A DNA stretch of 41,267 nucleotides from Prochlorococcus marinus CUG1433 (lineage in GTDB: Bacteria; Cyanobacteriota; Cyanobacteriia; PCC-6307; Cyanobiaceae). The number at the start of each line of letters is the position of its first letter. Position 1 is the stretch's first letter. The stretch covers positions 1 through 41,267 of the forward strand of contig JAEPLN010000002.1 of NCBI GenBank assembly GCA_017644425.1, read 5' to 3'. A model generated the notes under the pieces. The model was not told where the DNA came from and searched no databases. It was given only the letters and a program-made list of their open reading frames with translations. Positions 6,907 to 16,604 of this stretch are shown here, piece by piece. The position numbers and the translations under genes were made by a program.

Positions 6907-7425
6907 TTATTGACCCTTGTAAGTTGTTTCTACGAATCCTAATTGTATTAATTTTTTATAAGCTTCTTTACCTTCTGAACTGTTAGGAGACATTATTCTA
7001 ATATTTTCAACAAGTAAAGGTACTGCTACTTCAGGTTCTTTATTTTTAATATAAAGAGTTGCTAATCTCCCATTTGATTTTGCCAAAATCTTTAGAGTTT
7101 TCTTACCCTTACTTTGCATTTCTTTTGGTATCCTTGCATCCACTCCTTTAAAAGATTTATTTAGATCAGAATAAAATCTTGCAATCTGTGTAGCTAAATT
7201 TCTCGCATCTAAGTAGGCCTTTTTAGCTTTATCAAAATCACTATTTTCTATCAATCGATCACCTTGTTCTATGTAATATTCCACGTTGGCAATTGAGAGT
7301 TTTTTATTATTAATAGCGAGGACTTTATAATCTTTTGGGTTCTCAGGGTTTGCTTGAACTAAATTTTCATAAGTAAAAATTCCAAAAAATATCAATAAAA
7401 AAGGGATTAATTTTAAGGATTTCAT
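6907..7425 (-). CDS. Exported helical-repeat (TPR-like) protein of unknown function
   Basis: The 172-residue product begins with a Sec signal peptide: basic MKSLK, a hydrophobic core LIPFLLIFFGIF, and likely cleavage after VQA near residue 25. The mature part is helical. A TPR-like segment, YIEQGDRLIENSDFDKAKKAYLDA (in two parts from residue 51), and a second helical pair around LATLYIKNKEPEVAVPLLVENI suggest two or three tetratricopeptide-like units. It is therefore probably a periplasmic or lumenal scaffold protein. It lies between plsC and bolA on the same strand, with 42 and 7 base gaps. No function is assigned. Confidence 0.8.
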   Translation of the reverse strand: MKSLKLIPFLLIFFGIFTYENLVQANPENPKDYKVLAINNKKLSIANVEYYIEQGDRLIENSDFDKAKKAYLDARNLATQIARFYSDLNKSFKGVDARIPKEMQSKGKKTLKILAKSNGRLATLYIKNKEPEVAVPLLVENIRIMSPNSSEGKEAYKKLIQLGFVETTYKGQ

Positions 7426-7467
7426 TTTCTCAATAAATATTAAGTTTTATATTAACTTATGATGGAT

Positions 7468-8142
7468 TCATCTACCGACATTTTTTAAAGCTGTTTTTTC
7501 AGCGGTTATCATTTTTTTATATAGATATTGATTAAATTCCTTAATTGTAAATTTCAAATGATCATTAATTATTATAGGTTGTCCAAAGGATAGGCAAAAT
7601 TTACTCCTGAATTTTGGAGTTACGTTGCTATAAGCAATACCTACAGGAATAATAGTAATAGATTCTGTTTTTTTTGTCGCTAATCTCGCTAGTCTGAACA
7701 ACCCTTCTTTGAGAACTAATTTTTTCCCATATTTGTTAATTTTTCCTTCAGGGAAAACAACAAGCTGCTCGCCTTTTTCTATAAGATCGATTGCATATCT
7801 TAGAGTTGAGAATGATGGTGATAATTGATTTATTGAAAAACATCCAAGTCTTTTTAAAAACCACCCTTGTAATCCTCTCATTTCGGATTTGGTAACCATG
7901 AACCTGCAATCTTTTTTGGTTACCCTTCTACCTATTGCCATAGTAAGGACTAAACCGTCCCATCTTGATCTATGGGTTGGGGCCAAAATAATTGAGGATT
8001 TCGTTGGAATTGAAAACCCATTATTAATTATTTTCTTCTTACTAAAAAATAATCTCAAAACAATATCCTGGGTAACTAGCATTGCTATAAATGCCAGTAT
8101 CGGGTTGATTTTATGCCAAATATCTACCGATTTTTTCTTCAA
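7468..8142 (-). CDS. plsC: 1-acyl-glycerol-3-phosphate acyltransferase (PlsC family)
   Basis: The 224-residue protein has the acyltransferase motif I HRSRWD (His57 to Asp62, the HX4D catalytic pair) and motif III FPEGKIN (130-136). An N-terminal hydrophobic segment (about 13-33) can anchor it in the membrane. PlsC acylates lysophosphatidic acid to phosphatidic acid, the precursor of all membrane glycerolipids and the substrate of CdsA, also encoded in this window. The start proposed is TTG at 8140-8142. The frame stays open to the right with no ATG, so the start is the least certain part. It is divergent from pdxJ. The exact acyl acceptor cannot be proved from motifs. Confidence 0.88.
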   Translation of the reverse strand: MKKKSVDIWHKINPILAFIAMLVTQDIVLRLFFSKKKIINNGFSIPTKSSIILAPTHRSRWDGLVLTMAIGRRVTKKDCRFMVTKSEMRGLQGWFLKRLGCFSINQLSPSFSTLRYAIDLIEKGEQLVVFPEGKINKYGKKLVLKEGLFRLARLATKKTESITIIPVGIAYSNVTPKFRSKFCLSFGQPIIINDHLKFTIKEFNQYLYKKMITAEKTALKNVGR

Positions 8143-8241
8143 ATTAAATTGCTTATATATTAATAATTTAAGTGTTTGTATTTTTTTATTAGCTATTATT
8201 GGGCGGTTACTAGATTGTCTAGAAACTAATTTTTTGAAATT

Positions 8242-8958
8242 ATGACTACTTTAGGAGTAAACATTGACCATATTGCAAATGTAAGGCAAGCAAGGAAAAC
8301 CATTGAGCCTGACCCAGTACAATTTGCTTTTTTAGCTGAATTAGGAGGGGCAGATTCAATAACAGTTCATTTAAGAGAAGATAGAAGACACATACAAGAT
8401 AGAGATGTATTCCTTTTGAAAGAAACAATAAAAACAAAACTCAATTTAGAAATGGCTGCTACAGAAGAAATGTTAGAAATTTCAAAAAAGCTAATGCCAG
8501 ATTTCGTTACTCTTGTACCAGAGAAAAGAGAGGAGGTCACTACTGAAGGAGGGTTGGATGTAAAAAATAATGAAAAATATCTTAAGAATTATGTCGCAAG
8601 TTTAAAAGATTCAAATATCGAGGTAAGCGCATTTATTGATCCTCTTTCTGAACAGATTAATTATTCTAAAGAAATAGGGTTCGATTTTATAGAATTACAT
8701 ACTGGTAAATATGCTGAACTAACTGGATACAGCCAATATGAAGAGCTTCAAAAGATTATAGAGTCAACACATGAAGCAAATGATCTAGGTCTAGTTGTTA
8801 ATGCTGGTCATGGACTTAACTATAATAATGTTAAAGAAATTGCATCAATTAACAATATGAACGAGCTAAATATAGGCCATAGTATTGTTGCAAGGGCTTT
8901 AGCGGTAGGATTAGAAAAATCTGTTCGTGAAATGAAGTCACTTATCACATCAAATTAA
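8242..8958 (+). CDS. pdxJ: Pyridoxine 5'-phosphate synthase PdxJ
   Basis: PdxJ condenses 1-deoxy-D-xylulose 5-phosphate with 3-amino-2-oxopropyl phosphate to give pyridoxine 5'-phosphate, the last ring-forming step of DXP-dependent vitamin B6 synthesis. The 238-residue TIM barrel shows the signature blocks GVNIDHIANVRQAR (residues 5-18), SITVHLREDRRHI (39-51), LEMAATEEM, VNAGHGLNY (about 190-198) and NIGHSIVARAL near the end. The length is standard. The ATG start is 99 bases from the divergent plsC start. It is followed 8 bases later by ycf54 in the same direction. Confidence 0.97.
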   Translation: MTTLGVNIDHIANVRQARKTIEPDPVQFAFLAELGGADSITVHLREDRRHIQDRDVFLLKETIKTKLNLEMAATEEMLEISKKLMPDFVTLVPEKREEVTTEGGLDVKNNEKYLKNYVASLKDSNIEVSAFIDPLSEQINYSKEIGFDFIELHTGKYAELTGYSQYEELQKIIESTHEANDLGLVVNAGHGLNYNNVKEIASINNMNELNIGHSIVARALAVGLEKSVREMKSLITSN

Positions 8959-8966
8959 ATTTCAAT

Positions 8967-9284
8967 ATGACAACATATTTTTTCGTAGCAGCAAGTGAAA
9001 AGTTTTTAACAGTTGAAGAACCACTTGACGAGATTTTAAAAGAAAGGGAGAGAAATTATAAAGAAAATAATAAGGAAAAGGATTTTTGGCTTTTAAAAAA
9101 TCCAACATTTTTGCAAACCTCACAATTTGTCAATCTAAAAGCAAAGATTCCTTCGCCTCCAGCAGTTATTTTATCGACGGATAAAAAATTTATAACTTTT
9201 TTAAAGCTGCGTTTAGAGTTTGTTGCTGTTGGGGAATTTGAATTTCCTAATGCAGAAATTACTGATCCATTTAAAGTTGAGTAA
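8967..9284 (+). CDS. ycf54: Ycf54, factor for the Mg-protoporphyrin monomethyl ester cyclase
   Basis: A 105-residue soluble protein matching the Ycf54 family (formerly DUF2488). It has the N-terminal YFFVAASEKFLTVEEPLDE, then DFWLLKNPTFL, AKIPSPPAVILSTDKKFI and the conserved KLRLEFVAVGEFEF. Ycf54 is needed for accumulation and activity of the oxidative cyclase (AcsF/CycI) that forms the isocyclic ring of chlorophyll, probably as an assembly factor. It is present in oxygenic phototrophs and supports the cyanobacterial origin of the window. It lies between pdxJ (8-base gap) and recC (17-base gap), all in one direction. Confidence 0.92.
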   Translation: MTTYFFVAASEKFLTVEEPLDEILKERERNYKENNKEKDFWLLKNPTFLQTSQFVNLKAKIPSPPAVILSTDKKFITFLKLRLEFVAVGEFEFPNAEITDPFKVE

Positions 9285-9301
9285 TATAAATAATCAGTAA
9301 A

Positions 9302-12300
9302 TTGCTCAATCTATATAAGTCAAACAAAATTGAAGTTATTAGTGAGCTTCTGGCAGAAGAATTAAAAATATGTCCTCCTCCTATAACTGAGAATTTAGAA
9401 ATAGCTGTTCCCAATTATTTTTTGGGTATGTGGTTAAATGAACAAATAACTATAAAAAATAAAATAAGTGTTCTTTATGAATTAAAGACAATATCAAGTT
9501 ATACCGAATCATTATTGACAAATTTTTTTCCAGGAATTGATATGGGTTTATGGAATTTTGAGTCAATTAAATGGGGTATTATCGATTCATTTGAAGAATT
9601 AAATAGCTTTAAAGAATCATTTCCGATTAGAAATTGGATTAATAAATATTTGAATAATAAAAAGACAATTGATAGTGATATATATAATTTGACAAAAAAG
9701 ATTACGAAGAATTTTATTGATTATCTAATTTTTAGACCTGAAATGATTGCTGAATGGAATAGATATGAAATTAATTCACTTAATCTATTTAAGAATCTAA
9801 ATTCAGATCAGTTTTGGCAACCTATTTTATATAAATTATTAGAGAAAAAGATATCTGCAAAACCCTCTTGTCTATACATGATTGAACTAATAAAGAATTT
9901 AAAAAAAATTAAAAACGTTCAAATTAAAGTACCAAATCAAATTTATATTATCTCTGATAATAACTTATCTAAATTACATATAAACTTTTATTCAGAACTT
10001 TCAAAATTTACAAAGGTAAATTTATATTTATTGTCTGTAGGAGATGATTTGTGGAATAGAATAAATTGTCTTGAAGGTGATTTGGACTTTGATAATTTTG
10101 AAAATAGATTGAATTTAAATAATATAAATATAGAAAAAATATTTGGAAAATTTGGAGCAAACTTTCAGAAATTAGTTGAGGAAAATATTTATAAAGAAGG
10201 TATAAATTTAAAAAATAATTTAATATATATTGATCCAACAACTAATTTTTGTGAGAAGAAAGATATTACTCTCCTTAATCAAATACAAAAAAGACTAATT
10301 GATAATAATTGCAATGAGTTTATAGTAAATGAAAGGGATGATTCAATATTACTTTGTGAACATTTTAATCAGAATAGTCAATTAGAATATATAAGAAATA
10401 AAATTATAGACATAATAAATTCTTGCGAGAATATTAAATATAGTGATATTGCTGTTTTATCTCCAGAGACTAGTAATATTAAACCTTATTTAAAGTATAT
10501 ATTTAATAATGAGTTAATTAATGGTGAAAAGATACCTTATTTTTTTATTGATGAGAAAAATGATGATTATTCATATATATATAAATTTCTAATTGACATT
10601 ACTGAAATAGCTAAAGAGAAAATTACACTTGAAAAAATAGATTATATTCTCTCGAAAAAAGCAACTCGGAAAATTTTTGATTTTGATATTACTGAGAAGG
10701 ATGAAATTATTTTGTTACTTAACAAAGTTGGTTTTCATTGGGGATTAGATGCTCATGAAAGATTAGGCGAAGAAAAAAATACTCTAGAGTGGTGTATAAA
10801 TAGAATTACCTTAGGCTTAATTTATGAAAATGAAGTCGATTTAAGTACTTTTAATTTAAAACCATTTAGTTTGAAAAATATAAGTTTGGATTTGAATAAA
10901 TGGGTTAAATTCTTTCTTGATTTTAAAAAATATATTAATTTGCTAAGGGGATCTTTTTCTTACTCAAGTTGGGTTGAAAAAATAAAGTTTATATTAAAAA
11001 GCATTTCTGATTCTAATGCAAATTTTAATTTAGAAATAAGTGAAATAATTAGAATTCTTGATGAAAAAGCAATACATTTAATCCCTGATGATCTTATTTT
11101 GTTAGATGTTTTTAGAGAGATATTAATTTCTTGCATAAATAAAGCTAAATATCAAAGCAAATCACGTATCAACAAGATCCTTGTAAGTGATATTGAGCAT
11201 TCAAGGCATATTCCACATAAGGTTATCTTCTTGATAGATATGAATAGTGTTTATTATCCAAAATTACTAAAGAATGAAAGTATTAATTTATTAAATAATA
11301 AATATCAACTGGGTGATCCATCAGTTTTTGAAAGAGAGAAATATTTATTTCTTGAGTTGTTAATTGCCTGTAGGGATAAATTTATAGTTTCTTGGGTAAA
11401 AAATGACAAAAATAATAAAAAATTAGATGTTTCTTTTCCTATAAAAGAGTTAATTTCTTTTTTTGAAACTTTTTTAAACCAAGGTCAAAGAGAACTAATA
11501 ATTAAAGATTCTGATTTAAATAAAAAAGAAATAATTAGTCTTAATAGTTCTAAGATAATTAAAAGTAATTATTCTTTAGTAGAAGATATAGATTGGGATG
11601 AAAAAAAGACAGATATTAAAAATTACAAATTATCAGAACTTATTTATTGGTTCAAGACCCCACAAAAATATTGGCTAAATAAAAAAAATATTTCTCCCAA
11701 GGAAATATTTATTCATCATCCAGATGAGGAGCATGTAAGTAATCTACAGAAGTCGCTTCTAATTACAAAAATAATTCAGGAATTAGAAATTGATAATCAT
11801 AATATTATTGATGATTTAAAAAATTTGGATATTAATGATCAATTATTAGAAAATGGTATTATTATGCCCAAAAATAGTATTTTTATAAAAGAAAAAGAAA
11901 TAAAAGATTTATTAAAGAGCTTATCTACAAGTTTGAGTCAAGATAGTAAAATTAATAGAATTTATGTTAAGTCAAATGCAAATAAACAAGAATATTTCGT
12001 CGCTGATGACACAGTAATTGAATTAATTAATACGAAACTAAGTTTAAGTCGTTTGACAGAGGCTTGGATAAAATCACTCTTCATTTATTCTTTAAAGAAT
12101 AATATAAAAAAGACTAAGGTAATTTTCAGAACAGAAAATCAATATAAATCGAAAATTATTCAAACCCCCGGATTAAGTGAGTCAAATTTAATTTTGGAGG
12201 AATACATAAATATTTTTAAAAATTTTTCTGAAAAATGTTTACCTCTACCTCCAGAAAGTACTTATAAATATGTAGAAGCAAAAATTAAATCAAAAAATGA

Positions 12301-12484
12301 GAAAAAGGCTTTTACGGATAGATGGATTGGTAATAAGACTTTTTCTAAAGGAGAAAGAGATAATATCGAAATGAAATTATGTTTTGGAAATGAAAAAGAA
12401 CCAGATTTCTTTTTTGGAAATAATAATTTTGATAAATTATCATTCAGATTATATGCTCCTCTTATTGAAGCATTAAAGAAATAA
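9302..12484 (+). CDS. recC: Exodeoxyribonuclease V, gamma subunit RecC
   Basis: RecC is the Chi-recognising and strand-splitting subunit of the RecBCD helicase-nuclease that processes double-strand DNA ends for RecA. The 1060-residue protein begins LNLYKSNKIEVISELLAEEL, matching the RecC family N-terminus (LxVYxSNRLExL), which supports the TTG start at 9302. Further family features are LGMWLNEQI, the inactive helicase-like middle (SDIAVLSPE, FLIDMNSVYYP, GDPSVFEREKYLFLELL), and the C-terminal KLSELIYWFKTPQKYWL. The family is poorly conserved and length is near the usual 1050-1120. Base composition is extreme: the row at 10081-10140 has 8 G+C in 60. It is followed by a methyltransferase-like gene after 3 bases, then recB and recD. 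Confidence 0.9.
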   Translation: MLNLYKSNKIEVISELLAEELKICPPPITENLEIAVPNYFLGMWLNEQITIKNKISVLYELKTISSYTESLLTNFFPGIDMGLWNFESIKWGIIDSFEELNSFKESFPIRNWINKYLNNKKTIDSDIYNLTKKITKNFIDYLIFRPEMIAEWNRYEINSLNLFKNLNSDQFWQPILYKLLEKKISAKPSCLYMIELIKNLKKIKNVQIKVPNQIYIISDNNLSKLHINFYSELSKFTKVNLYLLSVGDDLWNRINCLEGDLDFDNFENRLNLNNINIEKIFGKFGANFQKLVEENIYKEGINLKNNLIYIDPTTNFCEKKDITLLNQIQKRLIDNNCNEFIVNERDDSILLCEHFNQNSQLEYIRNKIIDIINSCENIKYSDIAVLSPETSNIKPYLKYIFNNELINGEKIPYFFIDEKNDDYSYIYKFLIDITEIAKEKITLEKIDYILSKKATRKIFDFDITEKDEIILLLNKVGFHWGLDAHERLGEEKNTLEWCINRITLGLIYENEVDLSTFNLKPFSLKNISLDLNKWVKFFLDFKKYINLLRGSFSYSSWVEKIKFILKSISDSNANFNLEISEIIRILDEKAIHLIPDDLILLDVFREILISCINKAKYQSKSRINKILVSDIEHSRHIPHKVIFLIDMNSVYYPKLLKNESINLLNNKYQLGDPSVFEREKYLFLELLIACRDKFIVSWVKNDKNNKKLDVSFPIKELISFFETFLNQGQRELIIKDSDLNKKEIISLNSSKIIKSNYSLVEDIDWDEKKTDIKNYKLSELIYWFKTPQKYWLNKKNISPKEIFIHHPDEEHVSNLQKSLLITKIIQELEIDNHNIIDDLKNLDINDQLLENGIIMPKNSIFIKEKEIKDLLKSLSTSLSQDSKINRIYVKSNANKQEYFVADDTVIELINTKLSLSRLTEAWIKSLFIYSLKNNIKKTKVIFRTENQYKSKIIQTPGLSESNLILEEYINIFKNFSEKCLPLPPESTYKYVEAKIKSKNEKKAFTDRWIGNKTFSKGERDNIEMKLCFGNEKEPDFFFGNNNFDKLSFRLYAPLIEALKK

Positions 12485-12487
12485 ATA

Positions 12488-12961
12488 ATGACTAAATTTA
12501 AATTAAAAATTTTTTCAAAAGCTGCTTATGAACTAATCCTTGTTTTTTTACAGTTCTTTATTATTAGTCTCCATTTTTTTAAATGGGAAATTATTCCACA
12601 AACACAAATAATTCAAGTTAGTCCTTTTTTTTATTTAATGGGGTTTTTATTTATAATGATCGCTTTAATAATATTGTTTGTTGCTATTAAAGACTTAGGA
12701 AGTAATTTATCTCCCTTCCCAAGGCCTAAAAAAAATATCAATCTTGTTACTACAGGTATTTATCGATTTATGCGTCATCCTATGTACTATTCTTTAATAC
12801 TTATCTCCTTTGGTGTTTTTATAATAAAGCTATCGATATATTATTTATTTTTAACAATAAGTCTGGGTTTAATAATTAAATTTAAGATCGCTTTAGAAGA
12901 GCAATATTTAAATAATAAATTTAAGAAATACTTACTTTATAAAAATGAGGTCAAATATTAA
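12488..12961 (+). CDS. Isoprenylcysteine carboxyl methyltransferase-family membrane protein
   Basis: A 157-residue integral membrane protein with four hydrophobic helices (about 11-30, 44-65, 98-113, 113-130). Between helices 2 and 3 it carries LSPFPRPKKNINLVTTGIYR and FMRHPMYYSL. The pattern LVxxGxYRxxRHPMYxxL is the SAM/lipid-binding hallmark of the ICMT/PEMT-like membrane methyltransferases. The C-terminal EEQYLNNKFKKYLLYK (E..L...F...Y..Y) is also typical. The substrate is unknown; bacteria do not prenylate proteins in the eukaryotic way, so a lipid or small molecule is likelier. It is oddly placed inside the recC-recB-recD run with gaps of 3 and 12 bases, implying co-transcription but not shared function. 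Confidence 0.85.
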   Translation: MTKFKLKIFSKAAYELILVFLQFFIISLHFFKWEIIPQTQIIQVSPFFYLMGFLFIMIALIILFVAIKDLGSNLSPFPRPKKNINLVTTGIYRFMRHPMYYSLILISFGVFIIKLSIYYLFLTISLGLIIKFKIALEEQYLNNKFKKYLLYKNEVKY

Positions 12962-12973
12962 TTCAATAAAGAT

Positions 12974-15900
12974 ATGGATATTAATCAAATTAAATTAGAT
13001 AATAAATTTAAATTAGTGGAAGCAAGTGCAGGAACTGGTAAAAGTTTCACTTTGGCTCACCTAGTTCTAAGAAATGTTTTGGAGAAAAAAATTAAACCAG
13101 ATGAGATTCTCTTATTGAGTTTTACAAAAAATACATGTTCTGAATTACGAGATAAAATACTTTTGAGATTTAAGGATTTAAAATTATATTTGCAAAATCA
13201 AAATGAAAGTAAAGTTGATAATGCCCTTAAGGATTGGCATCAAACATTTAAGGATAAGGAAATATCTAATGAAAAAATTATATCCGAAATTGATAATTTT
13301 GTTAATGAAATTTATAAGTTACAAGTAACTACATTCCATGCCTTTTGCAATAATATAATTGAAGAATATAGTATTGAAATAGGTGTAACTCAAGATCCGT
13401 ATATTGAGAATAATATAGATAATTTATATAAAGATGTAATTGATAATTTGTGGATTGACGATTTTCTAAATCTAAATCCTGAGATTATTTCAGCAATCAA
13501 TAATAAAAAAATAAGTTCTAGATTTGGAAGTAGGATCAATAAGTCATTTTTTGTAGAAATTTTAAAAAATATAGATCAAGAAAATATCTGTAAATTTCAA
13601 ATACATAATAAATATAAGATTATTGATTTAAATAATTATTTTAATGAATTTTTTTATTTAAATTGGAACGAGTTTTGTGTTGAATGGAATAAGAATGGTA
13701 AGGAATTATTTTTACAACTAATAGAGTTGGGAAAATTAATTAAAGAGAGTGGTGGTAAAAGTCAAATATATGCATCAAAACCAAGAAATGATAAGTTTGA
13801 TCAAATAATTTGTTGGATTGAAGAGATTAACAAAAGACTTAATTCGAAAAATGTGATTGATTTTATATATGATATTTCTAAAGATGATCTCTTGTATAAA
13901 TATTTTTATAATGAAAATATATCTAAAGAAATTAATAAACATAATCTAAAATTAGATTTCTCTAAATTTAATTTATTACAGGATAAAATTTATACAATAA
14001 AAGAAGGTTTCTATACTGAATTTGTAAGAATATTTACCCAATTAGCTTACATAAAATTAATTAAATTAAAGAAAAGTTTTTCTATATTCAATTTCAATGA
14101 TCTTATAAAGACGGTAGAAAATAGATTTCTAGATTCAGAAATTAGTAATAGTATTACTCTATCTAAAATTCAAAAAAGGTTTAAATGTGTCCTAGTAGAT
14201 GAGTTTCAAGATACAGATAATACTCAGTGGAATTTAATAAAAAAGTTCTTTAATACAAAAAATCATTTTTTACTTTGTGTAGGTGATCCAAAACAAGCAA
14301 TCTATAAATTTAGAGGTGGAGATATAGAAACTTACTTAGATGCAAGATCTAATGCTATGGAAGTTTATAGTCTTACAGATAACTATAGATCTTCAAAAAA
14401 AATAATCGATGTTCTTAATAAACTTTATAAGAATGGACTTAAACAATCAAAATTAAACTATATGAAATTAACCTCTAGAATAAATGAAAATATTAATTCT
14501 TCATTTAATGTTAAGGATGTATTTGAAATTGTAGAATTTTCAAAAAAAGATATTGATATAGAAGATCTTGTAACTCATTACATGGTTAACTTTATTTTAA
14601 ATAATAAAAAAATTGATATTAATAAAATTGCGATTCTTACATTAAATAATTCGCAATGCTTAGATTTAAAAAAAAAATTAAATCAGTTTAATCTCCCATG
14701 CAAAATTCAAAATAAACAAAATATTTTTGACACTGAAGCAAGTTCTCTACTATTTTTGTTCATCGAATGTTTATTAAATCCGAGGGTTTTAAAAAATATA
14801 ACTTTGCTTGCTTCTTCAAAGTTTATAGAGATGGAATTAGAAGAATTATTTAATGATCGAATTAGTGATAATTTAGAAGTTTTAATTAATAAATGTATTA
14901 ATTGGTCTCAGGAACTAAGAGAAAAAGGTTTTTTAAATATAGTTAATGAACTCCTTTTAAATTATAAGTCATCCTCGATTGTTCAAGATTTAGATTTAAA
15001 TTCAAATTTATTTCAACTTTCAGAAATTGTTGAAATAGAATTAATGAATAATGATTTTAATCTAAATAAAGTTTTCAACTGGTATAAAAATCAGTTAGAT
15101 CATATTTTAAGAAATTGTACTGGAGAAGATTTTTTAACAAAAGATTATAACCTTCAAAATGGAATAAATCTTTCTACCATTCATAGTAGTAAGGGCCTCG
15201 AATTTGAAATGGTCCTATGTCCATATCTCTCGAATATTTCAAATAAGTCAAATAAAATTAAAGGACCTCTCTGGAAATCAAATTTTGATAGAAATATATA
15301 CATTAATATTTCTAATAATTACACGAAGGTAAAAAAATTAAAATTAATAGAAGAAGAAGATTTATTTAAAGAAAGTGAGAGGTTAATTTACGTAGCACTT
15401 ACAAGGAGCAAATATAAACTTATAGTTTTTAATGATTTAGAAGATACGAATAATATTTTAAATAATGATTTGCTTAATAATTTGGAAAATATCAGTATTT
15501 ATAAGTCTACACTTGAAGTCAGTATAGAAAAGGATAAAATAAAAGAAATTTTTTCTAAGTTCCAAACCAACAGATTGAATAATAATCTTTGGAAAATCGA
15601 TAACGCTAACAAAAAAATATCTAAAGAATTTAATTCTGATCAATTTTTTTCTTATTCAAGTTATTCTTCTTGGATACGTAAAGATAAAAGTATTGATGCA
15701 ACCATTAATCAATATAAAGATTATGAAGATAATAATATATCAATTATCAAAGAGTCTAATCTTAGGAAATTAAAGAATTATCCTAATTATTTTTCATATC
15801 CAAATCCCTTAAGTGAATTCCCAAAAGGAACTATTGCTGGGACTTGCTTGCACAAAATAATAGAAAGATTTGAATTTAGAAACGATAATAATCAAGAATT

Positions 15901-16603
15901 AATTGATTTAATTATTGAGGAATTGAACTTTCATCAAATCGATACTTCTTTTGCTTTTAAAGTAAAAGATGCGATTTTAAGAATTATAAATATATCTTTA
16001 GGAAGTGAATTACAAAATAAGAAACTAGTTGATATTCCAAATGAACACATAATTAAGGAACTCAAATATGATTTAACTCTATCTTATGAAGGTAAAAATA
16101 TTAATTCTAATGATATATCGAAATGCTTTTTTTTAGATCAAGAACATGAATTTGGTGAAGAATATGCAAACAAAATAAATGATCTTCAAATTAATAATAA
16201 AGGCTTTCATTCAGGATGTATTGATTGTATTTTCCCAGTAGGTAATAAATTAGAAGATAGTAAATGGTGGGTAATTGATTGGAAAAGTAATTTGATTTCT
16301 GGCAGTGATAATAGTGATTGTTTACCAAGAAACTATAACTACGAAAATATGAGAAATGTAATGATTAAACATCATTATCCATTGCAATCTCATCTTTATT
16401 TATTAGCTTTGCATAGATTATTAAAGTGGCGACTTAAAAATTATCAACCACATAAACATTTAGGAGGATATATTTATTTGTTTTTAAAGGGATTGCCAGA
16501 TTTTGAATTATTTGAAAAATCTAAATCGAAAGATATATCTCCAGGTATTTTTATTGGCAAAGCACCTTTAAAGAGAATTAATTATTTAGATAACCTTTTT
16601 TAG
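12974..16603 (+). CDS. recB: Exodeoxyribonuclease V, beta subunit RecB (helicase-nuclease)
   Basis: RecB is the 3'-5' helicase and the only nuclease of RecBCD. The 1209-residue protein has the full SF1A helicase set: Walker A ASAGTGKSF (residues 17-25), TTFHAFC, motif II VDEFQDTD, motif III GDPKQAIYKFRGGDI, TDNYRSS, STIHSSKGLEFE and LIYVALTRSK. The C-terminal nuclease domain retains AGTCLHKIIERFE, GCIDCIF, the catalytic IDWKSN and PLQSHLYLLAL, so both helicase and nuclease look intact. Composition is strongly AT-biased (row 13621-13680: 9 G+C in 60), with many Asn, Lys and Ile. recD follows one base after the stop. Confidence 0.96.
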   Translation: MDINQIKLDNKFKLVEASAGTGKSFTLAHLVLRNVLEKKIKPDEILLLSFTKNTCSELRDKILLRFKDLKLYLQNQNESKVDNALKDWHQTFKDKEISNEKIISEIDNFVNEIYKLQVTTFHAFCNNIIEEYSIEIGVTQDPYIENNIDNLYKDVIDNLWIDDFLNLNPEIISAINNKKISSRFGSRINKSFFVEILKNIDQENICKFQIHNKYKIIDLNNYFNEFFYLNWNEFCVEWNKNGKELFLQLIELGKLIKESGGKSQIYASKPRNDKFDQIICWIEEINKRLNSKNVIDFIYDISKDDLLYKYFYNENISKEINKHNLKLDFSKFNLLQDKIYTIKEGFYTEFVRIFTQLAYIKLIKLKKSFSIFNFNDLIKTVENRFLDSEISNSITLSKIQKRFKCVLVDEFQDTDNTQWNLIKKFFNTKNHFLLCVGDPKQAIYKFRGGDIETYLDARSNAMEVYSLTDNYRSSKKIIDVLNKLYKNGLKQSKLNYMKLTSRINENINSSFNVKDVFEIVEFSKKDIDIEDLVTHYMVNFILNNKKIDINKIAILTLNNSQCLDLKKKLNQFNLPCKIQNKQNIFDTEASSLLFLFIECLLNPRVLKNITLLASSKFIEMELEELFNDRISDNLEVLINKCINWSQELREKGFLNIVNELLLNYKSSSIVQDLDLNSNLFQLSEIVEIELMNNDFNLNKVFNWYKNQLDHILRNCTGEDFLTKDYNLQNGINLSTIHSSKGLEFEMVLCPYLSNISNKSNKIKGPLWKSNFDRNIYINISNNYTKVKKLKLIEEEDLFKESERLIYVALTRSKYKLIVFNDLEDTNNILNNDLLNNLENISIYKSTLEVSIEKDKIKEIFSKFQTNRLNNNLWKIDNANKKISKEFNSDQFFSYSSYSSWIRKDKSIDATINQYKDYEDNNISIIKESNLRKLKNYPNYFSYPNPLSEFPKGTIAGTCLHKIIERFEFRNDNNQELIDLIIEELNFHQIDTSFAFKVKDAILRIINISLGSELQNKKLVDIPNEHIIKELKYDLTLSYEGKNINSNDISKCFFLDQEHEFGEEYANKINDLQINNKGFHSGCIDCIFPVGNKLEDSKWWVIDWKSNLISGSDNSDCLPRNYNYENMRNVMIKHHYPLQSHLYLLALHRLLKWRLKNYQPHKHLGGYIYLFLKGLPDFELFEKSKSKDISPGIFIGKAPLKRINYLDNLF

Positions 16604-16604
16604 A

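Noticed and set aside
7889-8245. A 118-codon hydrophobic plus-strand frame opposite plsC
   Set aside because: It is antisense to the HX4D-containing acyltransferase and overlaps the pdxJ start; hydrophobicity is a by-product of the opposite strand's Lys/Asn codons.
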